Under the pieces are notes generated by a model that saw only the letters and a program-made list of their open reading frames with translations, made no database searches and was not told the DNA's origin. From Deltaproteobacteria bacterium (GTDB lineage Bacteria; Campylobacterota_A; Desulfurellia; JAGGSF01): a stretch of 40,058 nt of DNA. A program made the position numbers and the translations under genes. The stretch spans positions 1 to 40,058 of the forward strand of contig JAGGSB010000037.1 of assembly GCA_021159305.1 (NCBI GenBank). Direction: 5' to 3'. Shown in pieces: positions 33,338 through 40,022 of the stretch (positions are counted from its first letter, which is position 1; each line of letters starts with the position of its first letter).

Positions 33338-34161
33338 ATCCCCAATCTCTTCTTTAAGGATAGAAACAATCCCTCTCCTTCTTTGTCTTCAATTAATACC
33401 TTGCCCTGCGAATAGAGATAAGCAAATTGTCTCTTAAAGGGAATTTTTAGAAGAATAGGTAAGGAAGAAAATTCCTGAACTGTTTCTCCTCTATCTTTGT
33501 TTATTATTATTCCAAAATCCTTTTTTAGGTGCTTTACTACCTCTATTGCCAGTTTTAGATCGTTTATGCCAAATGGGGTGGGTTCTGTAACCAAAACCAC
33601 AAAGTCTGCCATCTCTATTGATTCCACCATGGGACAACCTGTTCCCGGCGGTGCATCCACAATAGCAATCTTATCTTTTTTGATAAGTTTTTTTATCTGT
33701 TTAATGATGGGAGTAGGGGAGGGCTCACCAATATTCATTATGCCATCTATAAAATCTATTTCATTTCCTTTAAAAGATGCTTTTCCTTTTCTTATAATAC
33801 CCTTTTTCTTAAAAACCTCTCTTAACGCTCCTTCTACAGGACATACATAACTGCATGTTCCACAATTGTGACACAACTGCGGGAAATACAGCACTTTTTT
33901 TTGTTCTTTTAATATTGTTAGAGCATGAAAAGCACAGTGTCTCGCACATAAGCCACAAAATGTGCATATATTTTCATTTATTAAGGGAACAGGGAATAAA
34001 CATTCTTTTGTTTCTTCTATCTCTGGGTGAAGAAATAAGTGTCCGTTTGGTTCCTCTACATCTGTATCTACATATACAGAATGTGGTATAAGAAGAGAAA
34101 GAGAAGAGGCAACAGTTGTTTTTCCTGTGCCCCCTTTTCCACTGGCAACAGTTATGATCAT
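33334..34161 (-). CDS. MinD-superfamily P-loop ATPase with inserted ferredoxin domain (first copy)
   Basis: A 275-residue paralogue of the neighbouring ATPase. Walker A is VASGKGGTGKTTVASSL (residues 4-20). The ferredoxin insert has CTFCGLCARHCAFHAL and CHNCGTCSYVCPVEGAL. The nucleotide-dependent switch is IVDAPPGTGCPMVESIEMAD, followed by VTEPTPFGINDLKLA. The start overlaps the NifX-like gene by four bases and the stop overlaps the second copy by four, so the pair should be produced in balanced amounts, consistent with a heterodimer. Confidence 0.9.
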   Translation of the reverse strand: MIITVASGKGGTGKTTVASSLSLLIPHSVYVDTDVEEPNGHLFLHPEIEETKECLFPVPLINENICTFCGLCARHCAFHALTILKEQKKVLYFPQLCHNCGTCSYVCPVEGALREVFKKKGIIRKGKASFKGNEIDFIDGIMNIGEPSPTPIIKQIKKLIKKDKIAIVDAPPGTGCPMVESIEMADFVVLVTEPTPFGINDLKLAIEVVKHLKKDFGIIINKDRGETVQEFSSLPILLKIPFKRQFAYLYSQGKVLIEDKEGEGLFLSLKKRLGI

Positions 34162-34463
34162 TTAAACTGAGACAGGGCTTCTTTAACGTTTCCGGAAATC
34201 TTTTTAATCTCTATCTTTGCTTCAGTTAATGCCATTTTTGCATTTGGTCCCATATCATTGGCAACGACGATTTTTATCCCTTCATTTATTATATATTGAG
34301 CAACCATTGTGCCTACTGCTCTTGCACTATCCTTGTAGGTATTTTCCTTTATTTCCGTTGTTTTTTTCTCCGTGTCATAGATAATAAAATATGGTGCACG
34401 GGCAAAACGCAAATCTACCTCTCCGTTTAGATCGTTTTTCGTTGTTGGTATAAGAATTTTCAT
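34158..34463 (-). CDS. NifX/NifB-like (dinitrogenase iron-molybdenum cofactor biosynthesis family) protein
   Basis: A 101-residue single-domain protein of the COG1433 NifX-like fold: MKILIPTTKNDLNGEVDLRF at the start, APYFIIYDTEKK, and VAQYIINEGIKIVVANDMGP with GNVKEALSQF at the end. No nitrogenase genes are present. In anaerobes such proteins commonly accompany paired MinD-ferredoxin ATPases, with unknown function. The ATG at 34463 has a perfect AAAGGAGG seven bases upstream, which excludes a longer reading that would begin inside the leader mini-ORFs. That Shine-Dalgarno lies in a hairpin at the end of a repeat unit, so translation probably depends on translation of the mini-ORF before it. 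Confidence 0.87.
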   Translation of the reverse strand: MKILIPTTKNDLNGEVDLRFARAPYFIIYDTEKKTTEIKENTYKDSARAVGTMVAQYIINEGIKIVVANDMGPNAKMALTEAKIEIKKISGNVKEALSQFK

Positions 34464-34563
34464 AAAAAAACCTCCTTTAGAGGGTTTTTTACGGCAAATC
34501 GCAGAATTGTCATAAAAATTCTCCTCCAAAATTTTTACGGTAAAAATCTTTGATTTTTATCAT
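34460..34563 (-). repeat. Tandem pair of ATGA-linked mini-ORF repeat units before the nifX-like gene
   Basis: Starts at 34563, 34513 and 34463 are spaced exactly 50 bases apart. Unit 1 encodes MIKIKDFYRKNFGGEFL and unit 2 encodes MTILRFAVKNPLKEVFL. Each has 17 codons plus TGA, and each stop overlaps the next ATG. Every ATG has its own Shine-Dalgarno (TTAGGAGG, GGAGGAG, AAAGGAGG). Unit 1 holds TAAAAATC-AAA-GATTTTTA and AAAATT/AATTTT-type stems. Unit 2 ends in AAAAAACC...GGTTTTTT, which pairs with part of the Shine-Dalgarno of the nifX-like gene. Unit 1 is 52/54 identical to 28460-28513. Confidence 0.85.
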
Positions 34564-34591
34564 AAGAACCTCCTAAGATCTTCCCTGCTGC

Positions 34592-34620
34592 ATTATAGTT
34601 ATTATTTCTGTCTACTACAA
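34592..34620 (-). promoter_or_regulatory. Candidate promoter of the NifX-MinD operon
   Basis: Minus-strand perfect -10 TATAAT (34592-34597) with TTGTAG (34615-34620) 17 bases upstream. The -35 is weak. It precedes the first mini-ORF by about 28 bases. Confidence 0.5.
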
Positions 34621-34623
34621 GTA

Positions 34624-34652
34624 TTGCTTTTACTTTTAATTTTTACTACAAT
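34624..34652 (+). promoter_or_regulatory. Candidate promoter of the lptM-like/nadB unit
   Basis: TTGCTT (34624-34629), 17-base spacer, TACAAT (34647-34652). The ATG at 34660 is seven bases beyond the -10, so the mRNA should begin at or near the start codon. Confidence 0.5.
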
Positions 34653-34659
34653 TCCTGTT

Positions 34660-34773
34660 ATGAAATATGCTCTAATGATTTTAGCAATATTGCTTGTAAC
34701 TGCGGGGCTTTCTTCTTGCGGTCACAAGGCTCCTCCTAAACCACCATCATCTTGCTACTTTATTATAAAATGA
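34660..34773 (+). CDS. Tiny LptM-like lipoprotein (37 residues)
   Basis: MKYALMILAILLVTAGLSSC is a complete lipoprotein signal with lipobox LSSC (acylated Cys20). It is followed by GHKAPPKPPS, close to the C-G-x-K-x-P-x-x-P pattern of LptM (YifL), the small lipoprotein that helps mature the LptD-LptE translocon in E. coli. A short tail SCYFIIK ends in TGA overlapping the nadB ATG (ATGA). No Shine-Dalgarno is visible and a -10 box lies seven bases upstream, so leaderless translation is likely. The LptM identity is inferred from a very short motif; the lipoprotein signal itself is clear. Confidence 0.72.
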   Translation: MKYALMILAILLVTAGLSSCGHKAPPKPPSSCYFIIK

Positions 34774-36311
34774 AAGATTTTGTGGTTATAGGCAGTGGTG
34801 TAGCAGGATTGCGCGCCGCTATTGAAATAGCCTTAGAAGGAAAGGAAGTAGATATCTATACGAAAGAAAGTATAGATATGTCCAACACTGACAAAGCACA
34901 GGGCGGTATCGCCGTTGTCTTAAGAGAAAATGACAGTAAAGAGTCTCATTTTCAAGATACAATAAAGGCTGGTGCAGGATTATGCAATGAAGAAGCGGTG
35001 CGTATCCTGGTAGATGAAGGACCGGAAAGAGTAAGAGGGCTTATAGACTGGGGAGCAAAATTTGATAGAAGGCCGGATGGTTCGTTAGATTTTACTCGTG
35101 AAGCTGCTCATTCCATCAATAGGATTGTGCATGCCTTAGGAGATGCGACAGGACACGAAGTAGAAAGAACACTCATTGAAATGGTTAAAGAACTACCGAT
35201 TAAAATACATGGTTATTGCAGCTTAGCAAGTATTTTATGTGAAAAAAATACAGCAGTAGGCATAAGAATATTAAAAGATAATAAATTTGAGGATATACCT
35301 GCCCGTAGAATAATTGTTGCTACTGGCGGTTATGGAGCAGTATATAAACACACCACAAATCCTGATGTGACTACAGGAGATGGTATTGGAGCAGCGTTTC
35401 TTGCAGGCGCTATTGTGGAGGATATGGAATTTGTTCAGTTCCATCCCACCTGTTTACACATAAAAGGCGTGCCTGCATTTTTGCTCTCTGAGTCGATGAG
35501 AGGGGAGGGGGGGATACTCATAAATGATTCAGGAGAACCATTTATGTATAGGTATCATGAACTTAAAGAACTCGCTCCTCGAGACATTGTTGCCCGCTCA
35601 ATTATTTTTGAAATGCAAAGAAGGAGCACAAAACATGTATATCTTGATATGAGGCATCTGTATAAAGATTTTGTAAAGAAACGTTTTCCCACCATTTATG
35701 AAACCTGTCTAAATTATGGAATAGACATAACTAAAAAACCTGTTCCCGTTGCTCCTGCCGCTCATTATACCATGGGAGGTATAAAAACAGATATGGAAGG
35801 AAAAACAAACATCAATGGTCTTTTTGCATGTGGTGAGGCAGCCTGCACCGGGGTGCATGGAGCAAATAGGTTAGCTTCCAATTCTATTTTAGAAGGATTG
35901 GTTTTTGGAAGAAGGGCGGGTTTAGCCGCCATTTCTTATAAAGATAAGTTTATTTCCAATATTCAATATCCTTTACCTGAAGGAAATACACTACAAAATA
36001 TAGAACAAACAACCCATGAATTTCAACTTGCAATAGATGAAAAAATGGGTCCCATAAGAACCATGAAAGGACTGGAAGAATTTTTGGAGTATGCAAAAAA
36101 CTTATGGAAAGATGTAAAAGATATAAGAAATTCACGTCAAAGCATAGAATTAAGGAACATGGTTCTTATCGGGCTACTTATTGCCACATCGGCATTAAAG
36201 AGAAAAAGTAGTGTGGGAGCGCACTATTGTATAGACACACCTCACCTTAATGACAAAAAACACATCTCACTTTCTTATGAACAACTAAAAGAATTTATCG
36301 GCGAAAATTAA
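34770..36311 (+). CDS. nadB: L-aspartate oxidase
   Basis: A 513-residue flavoprotein of the NadB/succinate-dehydrogenase-flavoprotein family. It oxidises L-aspartate to iminoaspartate, first step of de novo NAD synthesis. FAD site: DFVVIGSGVAGLRAAIEIAL. Catalytic region: AQGGIAVVLRENDS, AAHSINRIVHALGDATGHEV, EFVQFHPTCLH, SESMRGEGGILIND and ELAPRDIVARSI. The C-terminal GVHGANRLASNSILEGLVFG favours NadB over fumarate reductase FrdA. No nadA or nadC is in the window. The ATG at 34770 overlaps the stop of the lipoprotein gene. Confidence 0.93.
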   Translation: MKDFVVIGSGVAGLRAAIEIALEGKEVDIYTKESIDMSNTDKAQGGIAVVLRENDSKESHFQDTIKAGAGLCNEEAVRILVDEGPERVRGLIDWGAKFDRRPDGSLDFTREAAHSINRIVHALGDATGHEVERTLIEMVKELPIKIHGYCSLASILCEKNTAVGIRILKDNKFEDIPARRIIVATGGYGAVYKHTTNPDVTTGDGIGAAFLAGAIVEDMEFVQFHPTCLHIKGVPAFLLSESMRGEGGILINDSGEPFMYRYHELKELAPRDIVARSIIFEMQRRSTKHVYLDMRHLYKDFVKKRFPTIYETCLNYGIDITKKPVPVAPAAHYTMGGIKTDMEGKTNINGLFACGEAACTGVHGANRLASNSILEGLVFGRRAGLAAISYKDKFISNIQYPLPEGNTLQNIEQTTHEFQLAIDEKMGPIRTMKGLEEFLEYAKNLWKDVKDIRNSRQSIELRNMVLIGLLIATSALKRKSSVGAHYCIDTPHLNDKKHISLSYEQLKEFIGEN

Positions 36312-36338
36312 TCTTAAATAACTTTAGAATATAAACAC

Positions 36339-36365
36339 TTGCCAATGGTCAAACCATATTATAAT
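36339..36365 (+). promoter_or_regulatory. Candidate promoter of the antiporter gene
   Basis: TTGCCA (36339-36344), short 15-base spacer, perfect TATAAT (36360-36365). The ATG at 36374 is eight bases beyond, again suggesting a leaderless mRNA. Confidence 0.45.
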
Positions 36366-36373
36366 TTAATGCA

Positions 36374-38212
36374 ATGAATGGTTATACTAATGTTGCCATT
36401 ATTGTAATATTGAGTTTTTTACTTCCTATCATTTCTGCAAAGCTGTTCAAATGTCTTATTCCTGCTGTAGCGATAGAGATTATTGCAGGACTCATTATAG
36501 GAAAGAGTGGTTTTGGACTGATTGAGGAAGACAGGATAGTGAGTTTCCTTTCTATGTTTGGTCTTGTTTATCTTATGTTCCTTAGCGGCTTGGAAATAGA
36601 TATAAAAGCGATGGGGAGTATAAGAAGAAAAAATTTCATCTATTCACCGCTCGTTTTGGCAATTTTAACCTTTTTTCTCACCCTCCTTGTAGCCTATCCC
36701 CTTTCTATAGTTTTTATAAATCTATTTTCTTGTGCCAAAAGTCCTTTTTACCTGGCATTGATTTTATCTACCTCTTCCGTTGCCATCGTATATCCTTTGC
36801 TTAAATCACGGCCGGACATCAAGGGGATTTATAAACAAACAATCTTGATTTGTGCTATTGTTGCTGATTTTTCTACTCTTTTCCTTGTTACACTATTTGC
36901 GCTTTTTAAGGAGGGAAAAACGGGCATTGTCAGCTTTGTTGTAATCTTTCTTCTATTCGTAATAGCAATATTGGCAAGTAAAATAATAACCAGTTTTTCC
37001 AAACATAGATGGACAATGGAAATCTTTTCTATTTTAAAATATCGTCCCACGGTGCAGATAGGCGTAAGGGCGGCACTTGCATTGCTTTTTATCTTTCTTT
37101 TTTTAGCAGAGCTGTTTGGTATAGAAGCCATTTTGGGTGCGTTTTTAGCAGGAGCAACTGTTTCAGAACTCTCTAAAAAAGAAGCAGATATTATGCGCAT
37201 GAAATTAGATGCCTTTGGATATGGTTTTTTTATCCCACTTTTCTTCATTTATCAAGGAGCAACTTTAACGGTGCACACTGCTTCATTGGATAAGGATATT
37301 TTGTTGATAATGAGTATTCTTTTCGGTGGTTTTTTGATCAAACTCATAGCAACCTCGCCGCTGCTTATACGATTTTCTTTCAAAGAAACACTATCCGCAG
37401 GTTTGCTTTTAAGCAGCAGGCTGTGCTTGATTATTGCCGTTTCTATTATTGGATTGAATTTGGGTATAATTGATGAAAGCATGCACTCAGCAATAATTAT
37501 TTTTGCCGTTCTATCATGTATTTTTTCTCCTTCTTTATTCAATATTCTTCAAAAGAAAAAATTTGTGCCTCATCTTGCAAGAATAATTATAGCAGGAGGG
37601 GGTATTGTTGGGAACGATGTTGCGAAAAGATTTAAAAAGATGCAAAAAGAAGTAATTATCATTGAAAAGGATAGAGAAAGATGTAAGGAATTAGATGAGG
37701 CAACAGTAGGCAAGGTATATTGTGGTGATGTTAAAGATGAAGCTTTAATGAAGAGAATAAGCCCTCGAAGCGATGATGTATTGCTTCTTTTAACGAATGA
37801 TGATCAAGTAAATCTGGATATTGCCTTAATGCTGAGGGAAAAATACAATGTGCATAAAATATTTGCCAGAGATAATAATCCAAAAAACAGAAATAAATTC
37901 GAGGAAAAGAATATTACTCCCCTCATATATACAGAACAGCTGTTAAGAAGCATAGAAAAAGCTGTTAGTTATCCCTCTGTATTGGGACCTCTTGCCGAGG
38001 GAGAAAATATCATTCAAGAAAAGACTATAAATAAACTTGACAATAAATCAATTGAAGAATCACACCTCTCTGAAGTAATGAAAATCATCTTAATAAAAAG
38101 GGGAGAGCAATGGCTTTATCCTCATGAAAAGATGATATTGAAGAAAGGGGATATTGTGATATTTGTCGCTGATGAAAAAGATGAAAAAGCTTTACAAAGG
38201 ACGGATATCTGA
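36374..38212 (+). CDS. CPA2-type cation/H+ antiporter with C-terminal TrkA domains
   Basis: A 612-residue inner-membrane protein. Residues 1-395 form about 12 membrane helices of the Na+/H+ exchanger (KefB/NapA-like) fold, with LIIGKSGFGLI, YLMFLSGLEIDIKAM and the helix-breaking FLAELFGIEAILGAFLAGAT. A cytoplasmic TrkA-N/RCK domain follows (about 400-520) with the Rossmann motif IIIAGGGIVGNDVAKRF and acidic EKDRERCKELD. A TrkA-C domain closes the protein (about 535-612). The RCK part suggests control by a nucleotide such as NAD(H) or an adenine ligand. K+ or Na+ specificity is not determined. It appears monocistronic. Confidence 0.92.
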   Translation: MNGYTNVAIIVILSFLLPIISAKLFKCLIPAVAIEIIAGLIIGKSGFGLIEEDRIVSFLSMFGLVYLMFLSGLEIDIKAMGSIRRKNFIYSPLVLAILTFFLTLLVAYPLSIVFINLFSCAKSPFYLALILSTSSVAIVYPLLKSRPDIKGIYKQTILICAIVADFSTLFLVTLFALFKEGKTGIVSFVVIFLLFVIAILASKIITSFSKHRWTMEIFSILKYRPTVQIGVRAALALLFIFLFLAELFGIEAILGAFLAGATVSELSKKEADIMRMKLDAFGYGFFIPLFFIYQGATLTVHTASLDKDILLIMSILFGGFLIKLIATSPLLIRFSFKETLSAGLLLSSRLCLIIAVSIIGLNLGIIDESMHSAIIIFAVLSCIFSPSLFNILQKKKFVPHLARIIIAGGGIVGNDVAKRFKKMQKEVIIIEKDRERCKELDEATVGKVYCGDVKDEALMKRISPRSDDVLLLLTNDDQVNLDIALMLREKYNVHKIFARDNNPKNRNKFEEKNITPLIYTEQLLRSIEKAVSYPSVLGPLAEGENIIQEKTINKLDNKSIEESHLSEVMKIILIKRGEQWLYPHEKMILKKGDIVIFVADEKDEKALQRTDI

Positions 38213-38252
38213 ATCATGATTATTTGCTATTGTTAGTAATAAATAAAAACAC

Positions 38253-38280
38253 TTGACTTAGATACAAAATACTGTATAAA
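38253..38280 (+). promoter_or_regulatory. Promoter of the RRM-protein gene
   Basis: TTGACT (38253-38258), 16-base spacer, TATAAA (38275-38280). Predicted transcription starts near 38287, giving a leader of about 195 nt. Confidence 0.65.
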
Positions 38281-38286
38281 TTTTAG

Positions 38287-38481
38287 ATGTGGAGCAGCTG
38301 GTAAATGTTAAAGAAGATGGTTGTTTCAACCGACAAGTCTTCTTGAAAAGTTTTTTAATGAGGTTTTCTTTTTTATGATAGTGTTTTCATTGAAGGGATT
38401 AGAGTTGCTATCTTGCTTTTCCCATGTGTCTCTCTAAAGAAACCATTATTAGAAAGAGAGAAGCAAAAAAAGGAGGAAAAG
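38287..38481 (+). ncRNA. Long structured 5' leader of the RRM-protein mRNA
   Basis: The leader opens with GTGGAGCAGCTGGTA (38289-38303), the exact reverse complement of 38787-38801 beyond the gene. A nested hairpin follows: outer AAGAAGA/TCTTCTT, inner GGTTG-TTT-CAACC (about 38312-38346). A 20-codon mini-ORF with a GAGG upstream runs from ATG 38375 to TAA 38437. The leader ends in AGGAGG five bases before the gene. Such length and structure suggest post-transcriptional control, for example by temperature or by the encoded RNA-binding protein. It is a leader, not an independent RNA gene as far as I can see. Confidence 0.5.
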
Positions 38482-38751
38482 ATGCAAGGCAGTAAGCTCT
38501 ATGTAGGAAATCTTACTTATTCCGTAGATAATGAGCAGTTAAAAGAATTATTCGCCTCTCATGGCGAAGTTAAACAGGTTAATGTAATTGAAGGTAAAGG
38601 TTTTGGTTTCGTTGAAATGTCGAGTCCAGAGGAAGCCGAAAAAGCAAAAGAAGCACTAAATGGTACTGAGTTTAGTGGGCGCACCTTAAGGATTGATGAA
38701 GCTCGCCCACCAAGGGAAAGATCTAGCAGAGGAAGTTATCAGAGATACTAA
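38482..38751 (+). CDS. Small RRM RNA-binding protein
   Basis: An 89-residue protein with a single RNA-recognition motif: RNP2 is LYVGNL (residues 5-10) and RNP1 is KGFGFVEM, with the EEAEKAKEALNGTEFSGRTL helix and strand after it. The tail RPPRERSSRGSYQRY is Arg/Ser/Gly-rich, as in the small bacterial and cyanobacterial Rbp proteins that act in cold or stress responses. The ATG at 38482 is preceded by AAGGAGGAAAAG; a longer upstream reading that begins in the leader lacks such a site. The long leader and the inverted repeat around the gene hint at autoregulation. Confidence 0.92.
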   Translation: MQGSKLYVGNLTYSVDNEQLKELFASHGEVKQVNVIEGKGFGFVEMSSPEEAEKAKEALNGTEFSGRTLRIDEARPPRERSSRGSYQRY

Positions 38752-38771
38752 AATAACAAAAGTTCAGGTTT

Positions 38772-38801
38772 GCTGGTAGTTTAATATACCAGCTGCTCCA
38801 C
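38772..38801 (+). terminator. 3' hairpin of the RRM gene, also complementary to the mRNA 5' end
   Basis: GCTGGTA (38772-38778) pairs with TACCAGC (38787-38793) around an eight-base loop. There is no T-tract, so it is a weak intrinsic terminator at best. The 3' arm is part of TACCAGCTGCTCCAC (38787-38801), which can instead pair over 15 bases with the start of the same transcript. Confidence 0.45.
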
Positions 38802-38815
38802 TCAGCAATTTATAA

Positions 38816-39736
38816 ATGGACGATAAGTTAAATGTGGTAACAGGAGCGTTCAGTTATACTGGAAAATATATTACAGAATTGTTACTTTCAACAGGAGAAA
38901 GGATTCAAACCTTAACTGGACATCCACATCGCAACCCATTCGAAAAAAGGATAATAGTTTTTCCTTACAACTTTGATAATTTAGATAAATTAAAGAAAAC
39001 ATTAGAAGGAGTAAATACCTTATATAATACCTATTGGATTCATTTTTCATACCATAAAAGCAGCATTGATAAAGCCGTTGAAAATACTAAAAAGCTTGTT
39101 TTAGCAGCAAAAGAGGCAGGCGTTAAAAGAATTGTTCATATTAGTGTTTCCAATCCCCGTGAAACATCACCACTTCCCTATTTTAGAGGAAAAGCACGAG
39201 CAGAAGAATTCATTATAAATTCAAAATTATCCTATGCGATCATTAGACCTACTATTATTTTTGGTTTGGAAAGTATTCCCATCAATAATATTGCTTATTT
39301 TCTTAGAAAATTTCCATTATTTGCCGTATTCGGTTCAGGAAAATATCTAATTCAACCTATATTTGTAGGAGATGTGGCTGAAATAGCGGTAAAGTTGGGC
39401 CACAGAGAAGAAAATATCATAGTAGATATAGCCGGTCCTGAGATTTTCACCTACAACCAATTAGTTCATCTTATTGTAGAAAAGGTTAACAGCAGAGCAA
39501 AGATTATACACCTTCCACCCGAAATCACTCTCTTTATCGGCAAAATATTGGGTTATATACTTAAAGATGTAACCATAAATAGAAATGAGATGAGAGGGTT
39601 GATGTCAAATGTCTATGTTTCTAAAAATCCTTTTATTGGAAAGACTTATATAAGCCAATGGTTAGAGAAAAATGCTAAAAAAATAGGAACAAGATATATC
39701 TCAGAATTAAACCGATATTATTTTAAAAATTTATAA
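38816..39736 (+). CDS. Atypical SDR / NAD-dependent epimerase-like protein
   Basis: A 306-residue Rossmann-fold protein of the extended/atypical short-chain dehydrogenase group. The nucleotide loop is VTGAFSYTGKYITELLLSTG (residues 8-27), a variant GxxxxTG, and VKRIVHISVSNP carries the conserved strand and serine. The usual YxxxK catalytic pair is not obvious; YFRGKARAEEFI is the equivalent region (Y, then K). The segments YAIIRPTIIFG and QPIFVGDVAEIAVKLG are typical of NmrA/NDUFA9-like members. The substrate is unknown. No Shine-Dalgarno precedes ATG 38816. An SDR reductase is needed in bacterial ceramide synthesis, but nothing specific links this gene to the SPT pair 33 kb away. Confidence 0.8.
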   Translation: MDDKLNVVTGAFSYTGKYITELLLSTGERIQTLTGHPHRNPFEKRIIVFPYNFDNLDKLKKTLEGVNTLYNTYWIHFSYHKSSIDKAVENTKKLVLAAKEAGVKRIVHISVSNPRETSPLPYFRGKARAEEFIINSKLSYAIIRPTIIFGLESIPINNIAYFLRKFPLFAVFGSGKYLIQPIFVGDVAEIAVKLGHREENIIVDIAGPEIFTYNQLVHLIVEKVNSRAKIIHLPPEITLFIGKILGYILKDVTINRNEMRGLMSNVYVSKNPFIGKTYISQWLEKNAKKIGTRYISELNRYYFKNL

Positions 39737-39788
39737 CCATCTGCAGCTGGTTCCAGTGAGACAAAAATCAACTAATGTTTTTATTACA

Positions 39789-40022
39789 TATAGTAGGGTT
39801 AATGTCCCGCGGCAAGCCGCGATTTGTGTCATAAAAACCTCCAGTTTTTACGACCAAATCTTTGATTTGTGTCATAAAAATTCTAAGGGAATTCTTACAA
39901 CCAAATCTGCGATTTGTGTCATAAAATTTTAATGGAGATAAAATTTTACGGCGAAAGACAAAGTCTTTGGTCGCAAAAATTCTAAGGGAAATCGGGCGAC
40001 CAAATCAGGGCTATGTGTCGAA
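39789..40022 (-). repeat. Array of about five paired-hairpin repeat units
   Basis: The 322 bases after the last gene contain this array and no credible gene. Read on the minus strand, units begin at about 40021, 39974, 39922, 39875 and 39832, 43-52 bases apart; the last three begin ATGACACAAATC. First hairpins: CAAATC-GCA-GATTTG, CAAATC-AAA-GATTTG, CAAAG/CTTTG. Second hairpins: AAAATTTTA/TAAAATTTT, GAATTC/GAATTT, AAAAAC/GTTTTT. The joints are conserved while the stems change on both arms together. The unit at 39922 reads as a 16-codon ORF ending TTTTTATGA, like those before hisB and the nifX-like gene. The array ends with a CCGCGG-type palindrome and the boundary GGGTTAAT. Confidence 0.8.

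Noticed and set aside
32474-34463. Nitrogenase cofactor operon
   Set aside because: The NifX-like fold is widespread outside nitrogen fixation, and no nifH, D, K, E, N or B gene is present.
34464-34529. N-terminal extension of the nifX-like protein
   Set aside because: The extension is an out-of-frame reading of the repeat-derived mini-ORFs; homology begins at MKILIPTTKND and the Shine-Dalgarno fits ATG 34463.
38816-39736. Ceramide reductase (CerR) assignment for the SDR-like protein
   Set aside because: No specific motif supports it, the canonical YxxxK pair is unclear and it is 33 kb from the SPT-like gene.
39730-39832. 34-codon ORF following the last repeat unit on the minus strand
   Set aside because: It has cassette sequence at its start and unremarkable low-complexity sequence after; no support beyond being open.
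39789-40022. CRISPR array
   Set aside because: The repeats are 43-52-base units with internal hairpins and no unique spacers of constant length; no cas genes are present.
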